NCBI GenBank assembly: GCA_040616305.1 | Contig: CP159918.1 | Location: 186,001 to 250,000, forward strand | DNA length: 64,000 bases | Reading direction: 5' to 3' | Origin: UBA1876 sp003446665 | GTDB taxonomy: Bacteria > Synergistota > Synergistia > Synergistales > Thermovirgaceae | Shown: piece after piece, positions 60,906-64,000 of the stretch | Position numbering within the stretch: the first letter of the stretch is position 1 | How the letters are laid out: every line of letters starts with the position of its first letter | Notes under the pieces: generated by a model | Told to the model about the DNA's origin: nothing | The model's database searches: none | What the model saw: the letters and a program-made list of their open reading frames with translations, nothing else | Translations under genes and position numbers: made by a program

Positions 60906-62069
60906 GTGATAGCACTCTTGAACGCGACCGTAGAGACCATAAGCCACGGGACTTTAGCCCGGGGGACGGTCCTTTTCGACAAAGGAAAGATTGCAGCTGT
61001 GGGAAAGGACATAAATGTACCCGAGGGCTGCGATGTCATTGACGGTACAGGGAAACACCTTACGCCCGGGTTCATAGATGCGCATACCCACATAGGGGCT
61101 TCAGAGCAGGGAACACCGGAGAACATGAACGATGTCAACGAAATGACCTCGCCTGTAACGTCCCAACTTCGCATAATAGATTCTATAACACCCTGGGACA
61201 GTGCCTTTGCGGATGCGGTCCAGGGAGGTGTGACCTGCGTACAAGCTCTTCCGGGAAGCGCCAATGTAATAGGAGGCCAGGGAGCCATTATCAAAACCCA
61301 CGGGGAAATCGTAGATGAAATGGTAATAAAGGCTCCCTCGACCATGAAAGCCGCTCTTGGCGAAAACCCCATAAGAATTTACTCGGGCCAGGGCAAGTCG
61401 CCGTCCACGCGAATGGCAAACGCGGCCTGCTTGAGGGACGCCATCGTAAAAGCGATAAATTACTCTGGCAAAAAGGCGCAGGCCATGGAAAAGAAAGAAT
61501 TTTTTGAACGGGACCTTATGTGGGAATCTCTTGAAAAGGTCGTAAAAAAAGAGATCTGCCTCAGCATACACGCCCACAGGGCCGACGATATAGTCACTGC
61601 CCTGAGGATAGTCGACGAATTCGGTTTGGAATGCACCATAGAGCACTGCACTGAGGGTCACCTCATTGCGGAATATCTTGCTGAAAAAAGGGTCAAGGCG
61701 GCGGTAGGGCCCACTCTTACGAGCAAGCCGAAGCTTGAGCTGAAGAACCTGAACTGGGAGACCCCCAAGACTCTCCTCTTGCAGGGGGTGCACGTTTGCA
61801 TAACGACGGACCACCCGGTAGTTCCCCTGCAGTATCTTCCCTTATGCGCCGCCCTTGCTTTCAGGGCAGGCCTTTCGAGGGAGGATGCCCTGAAATGCAT
61901 AACCCTTTATAGTGCCGAACATCTGGGAGTGCAGGACAGGATGGGAAGCATCGAAGAAGGCAAGGACGCGGATATGGTCCTGTGGAGCGGAGACCCCCTG
62001 GATTACCGTTCCGAGGTTATGGCGACGATCATAAACGGCGAGGTAGTGTACAAGAAAGAAAATCTGTGA
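60906..62069 (+). CDS. Amidohydrolase family protein (imidazolonepropionase-like)
   Basis: 387 residues from a GTG at 60906. GKHLTPGFIDAHTHIG near residue 45 carries the HxH metal ligands, SIHAHRADDIVTALRI near 220 and CTIEHCTEGHLIAEYL near 240 further histidines, and CITTDHPVVPLQYL near 300 the catalytic Asp. Late KDADMVLWSGDPLD is the usual tail. It hydrolyses a cyclic amide or peptide-like compound. It forms a likely unit with OPT and DUF1028. Confidence 0.9.
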   Translation: MIALLNATVETISHGTLARGTVLFDKGKIAAVGKDINVPEGCDVIDGTGKHLTPGFIDAHTHIGASEQGTPENMNDVNEMTSPVTSQLRIIDSITPWDSAFADAVQGGVTCVQALPGSANVIGGQGAIIKTHGEIVDEMVIKAPSTMKAALGENPIRIYSGQGKSPSTRMANAACLRDAIVKAINYSGKKAQAMEKKEFFERDLMWESLEKVVKKEICLSIHAHRADDIVTALRIVDEFGLECTIEHCTEGHLIAEYLAEKRVKAAVGPTLTSKPKLELKNLNWETPKTLLLQGVHVCITTDHPVVPLQYLPLCAALAFRAGLSREDALKCITLYSAEHLGVQDRMGSIEEGKDADMVLWSGDPLDYRSEVMATIINGEVVYKKENL

Positions 62070-62091
62070 ATTACAGGCAGCTCAAAAAGAT

Positions 62092-62117
62092 GACGGCGCC
62101 CTTTTACGGGCGCCGTC
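62092..62117. terminator. Convergent terminator
   Basis: GACGGCGCCC and its complement around TTTTAC; Ts follow on the minus strand, ending panB, and fewer on the plus strand. Confidence 0.75.
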
Positions 62118-62166
62118 TGATTTATCGCCAAAGGCGAATTCTGGGCAAATTCCGCAGGTTTTTCGT

Positions 62167-63021
62167 CTACTCGTACTCCTTGAGCATCTCGTAGTATTCT
62201 TTCTCGCGTTCCGAGAGGATGTGGTAGCAGTGATCGTCGGTGGGGAATTTGCCTTCCTTGACTTCCTTGATGTATTCCTTGAAAGCCTCGATTTCGATCT
62301 CCGCAACATTGGCATACTTCTTGACGAACTTGGGGGTGAAAGCCTGGAAGAGCCCCAGCATGTCGCCGCAGATAAGGAGCTGTCCGTCGCAGGGTCCCCC
62401 GGCACCGATGGAGTAGACGGGGATCTCGAGTTTTTTGGCAAGGAACTGGGTGAGTTCAGGCGGAACGGCCTCAAGAAGCAGAGCCCATGCGCCCGCTTCC
62501 TGAATGGCCAGGGCGTCCTCTATAAGCGCTCTCGCGCTTTCAGGGTCCCTTCCCTGGGCCTTGAAGCCTCCCAGCACGCCGGAGCTTTGGGGTGTCAAAC
62601 CGATGTGCCCCATGACGAGGATGCCTGCGTCAGCGATGGCCTTGATCTTCGACAGGACCCTCTTGCCACCTTCAAGCTTGACGGCGTCCATGTCGGCTTC
62701 CTTCAGGAAGCGGCCTGCGTTGTAGACGGCATCACTGTCAGACGTCTGGTAGGAAAGGAAGGGCAGGTCGCCAATGCAGAACGTGTTGGGCGCGCCCCTT
62801 CTAACGGCCTGGCAGTGCCTGATGCAGTCATCCATCGTAACGGGGACCGTTCCCTGGTATCCTAGAACGACCATCCCGAGCGAATCTCCCACCAGGATCA
62901 TGTCCATTCCGGCCTGTTCGGCGAAAGACGCCGTCGGGAAATCATAGGCCGTGACCCAGGCTACCTGCTCCCCTTCTTTCTTCATCTTGATGAAATCAAG
63001 ACGTCCCTTCTTTTTTGCCAT
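62167..63021 (-). CDS. panB: 3-methyl-2-oxobutanoate hydroxymethyltransferase (second, diverged copy)
   Basis: 284 residues. WVTAYDFPTASFAEQAGMD, MILVGDSLGMVVLGYQGT, VKLEGGKRV, GHIGLTPQSSGVLGGFKAQG and LLLEAVPPELT match PanB block by block, including the metal Asp and catalytic Glu, but it differs throughout from the 22518 copy. No panE is next to it; an IclR-type regulator lies just upstream on the same strand, which suggests a separate catabolic or regulated role rather than vitamin synthesis. Confidence 0.92.
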   Translation of the reverse strand: MAKKKGRLDFIKMKKEGEQVAWVTAYDFPTASFAEQAGMDMILVGDSLGMVVLGYQGTVPVTMDDCIRHCQAVRRGAPNTFCIGDLPFLSYQTSDSDAVYNAGRFLKEADMDAVKLEGGKRVLSKIKAIADAGILVMGHIGLTPQSSGVLGGFKAQGRDPESARALIEDALAIQEAGAWALLLEAVPPELTQFLAKKLEIPVYSIGAGGPCDGQLLICGDMLGLFQAFTPKFVKKYANVAEIEIEAFKEYIKEVKEGKFPTDDHCYHILSEREKEYYEMLKEYE

Positions 63022-63094
63022 AATACGTTCCCTCCCTGTAGGTTTTGTGTGATTTTGTTGCCTTTATTGAATCCCGGGCGGGGTATACCCGCCT

Positions 63095-63862
63095 TCAGGA
63101 ACCAAGCTCTTTTGAAATTTTGTCCGCTGTATCGATGACGTTTTGGATGATGAATCGCTCTTCGGCGGAATCTTTTGCGTATCTGTACCGTGGGTAGGCC
63201 ACGCTGATAGCGGCGACAGGTTCCCCGGCGTAGTTCAGTATCGGAGCCCCTACGCAAGCAAGCCCGTCCATCAGTTCTTCGTCATCGACGGCATATCCCC
63301 TGCGCCGAGCCTGGCTCAGCTGCGCCATGAACTCGTCGAGGTTTTTGACCGTATTGGGCCCAAGGGAAGAGAAAGACACATTCTCCAGAAGTCGCAAAAC
63401 CCTGCTTTCCGAAAGATGGGAGAGAATGGCTTTGCCCAGGCTAGTGGCGTAGGCGGGACAACTTCTGCCTATCCCCAGATCTGCCCGGATTACCTCGGTG
63501 CTTAAGATCTTGTCGACGTAAACTATGTTGATGCCGTCCAGCACTGCGAGATTCACCGTTTCTTTAACCTTCTGCGCCAGGTCTTCCAGGTGAGGGTGCG
63601 CTCTCCTGATGATGCCTTTTCTGTCTATGGAGTAAAGGCCCATTTCAAAAAACTTGAGCGTCGTCGAATACATTTGCGTTTCGGGATCCTGCTTTACGTA
63701 ACCCTTTTGCCTGAGCGTGCCAAGTAACCTGTGCACGGTGCTCTTGTCGAGCCCTAGCATGGAGGATATCCTGGCGATGTTCAGTTCCTGGTATTTGTGC
63801 AGAAGTTCCAGAATGTCCAGTGCTCTTACTACGGACTGGACCAGGCCGTTATTTGAGGCCAC
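63095..63862 (-). CDS. IclR-family transcriptional regulator
   Basis: 255 residues. The N-terminal winged helix (ALDILELLHKYQELNIARIS, LDKSTVHRLLGTLRQKGYV) is followed by the ligand domain with YATSLGKAILSHLSE near residue 135 and GYAVDDEELMDGLACVGAPI near 190. It is transcribed with the second panB and could also control the OPT-amidohydrolase unit. The 138 bases upstream to the window end hold its promoter region only. Confidence 0.93.
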   Translation of the reverse strand: MASNNGLVQSVVRALDILELLHKYQELNIARISSMLGLDKSTVHRLLGTLRQKGYVKQDPETQMYSTTLKFFEMGLYSIDRKGIIRRAHPHLEDLAQKVKETVNLAVLDGINIVYVDKILSTEVIRADLGIGRSCPAYATSLGKAILSHLSESRVLRLLENVSFSSLGPNTVKNLDEFMAQLSQARRRGYAVDDEELMDGLACVGAPILNYAGEPVAAISVAYPRYRYAKDSAEERFIIQNVIDTADKISKELGS

Positions 63863-64000
63863 GTATTTCAGCTCCCTGGTTTGATTTTCGTATTTTAAAA
63901 CGTATGTTTCAAAAACATAGATCCTACTTTGAAGTAAGAGGGTGTTTTGTTATACTGCTTGAGGACCGTCGTTCATATTTATTTGTGTTTGCGCCGGATA

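Overview
The window looks like a chromosomal segment of an anaerobic, amino-acid-fermenting bacterium, most likely of the Synergistota type; this is inferred from gene content, as no rRNA or tRNA was found. The clues are two glutamate dehydrogenases, a serine/threonine dehydratase, a TRAP transporter, M20, M24 and amidohydrolase enzymes, an OPT peptide transporter, glutaminase, and oxygen-sensitive class III plus B12-dependent class II ribonucleotide reductases.

Bases 1-20000 are a mobile/defence island. It starts with the tail of an unknown gene translationally coupled to a UvrD-like helicase (a Gabija-like layout), followed by a decayed SNF2-helicase start. A complete IS21-family element (2470-4913, 5-bp target duplication) has inserted just upstream of a HEPN-domain gene. 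HEPN, PglZ, a PglZ-linked unknown, NUDIX, SRA-like, dual-OB and two DUF488 genes then run in one direction with AT-rich sequence. This block ends near a 45-bp exact copy of the IS21 right end. An unknown gene, a SLOG-fold protein, a YprA-like helicase and a WYL-helicase-nuclease fusion on the opposite strand complete the island.

Bases 20000-36000 hold general metabolism and signalling: a methyltransferase, an acyltransferase-like membrane protein, panB-panE, a SagB/nitroreductase-like enzyme, an EamA exporter, a transporter plus M20 peptidase behind a textbook aromatic-amino-acid attenuator, a broken padR, fetA-fetB-like genes, a FIST sensor with a diguanylate cyclase, and a C_GCAxxG redox protein. 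A four-copy 150-bp tandem repeat (36011-36622) follows.

Bases 36700-45800 form a catabolic cluster: TIM-barrel protein, glutamate dehydrogenase, PLP dehydratase, TRAP dctQMP, DoeA-like M24 hydrolase and a second glutamate dehydrogenase. It resembles parts of ectoine/hydroxyectoine use.

Bases 45800-57500 carry both ribonucleotide reductases. The class III enzyme appears split: the large nrdD lacks the glycyl-radical tail, and a 50-residue gene after nrdG encodes it. The class II gene nrdJ carries a 371-residue intein with a LAGLIDADG endonuclease. Tandem NrdR-like boxes precede both. A ZIP transporter, alcohol dehydrogenase, HpcH/HpaI aldolase, glutaminase and Crp/Fnr regulator lie around them. 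The final part holds an OPT transporter, a DUF1028 protein, an amidohydrolase, a second panB and an IclR regulator.
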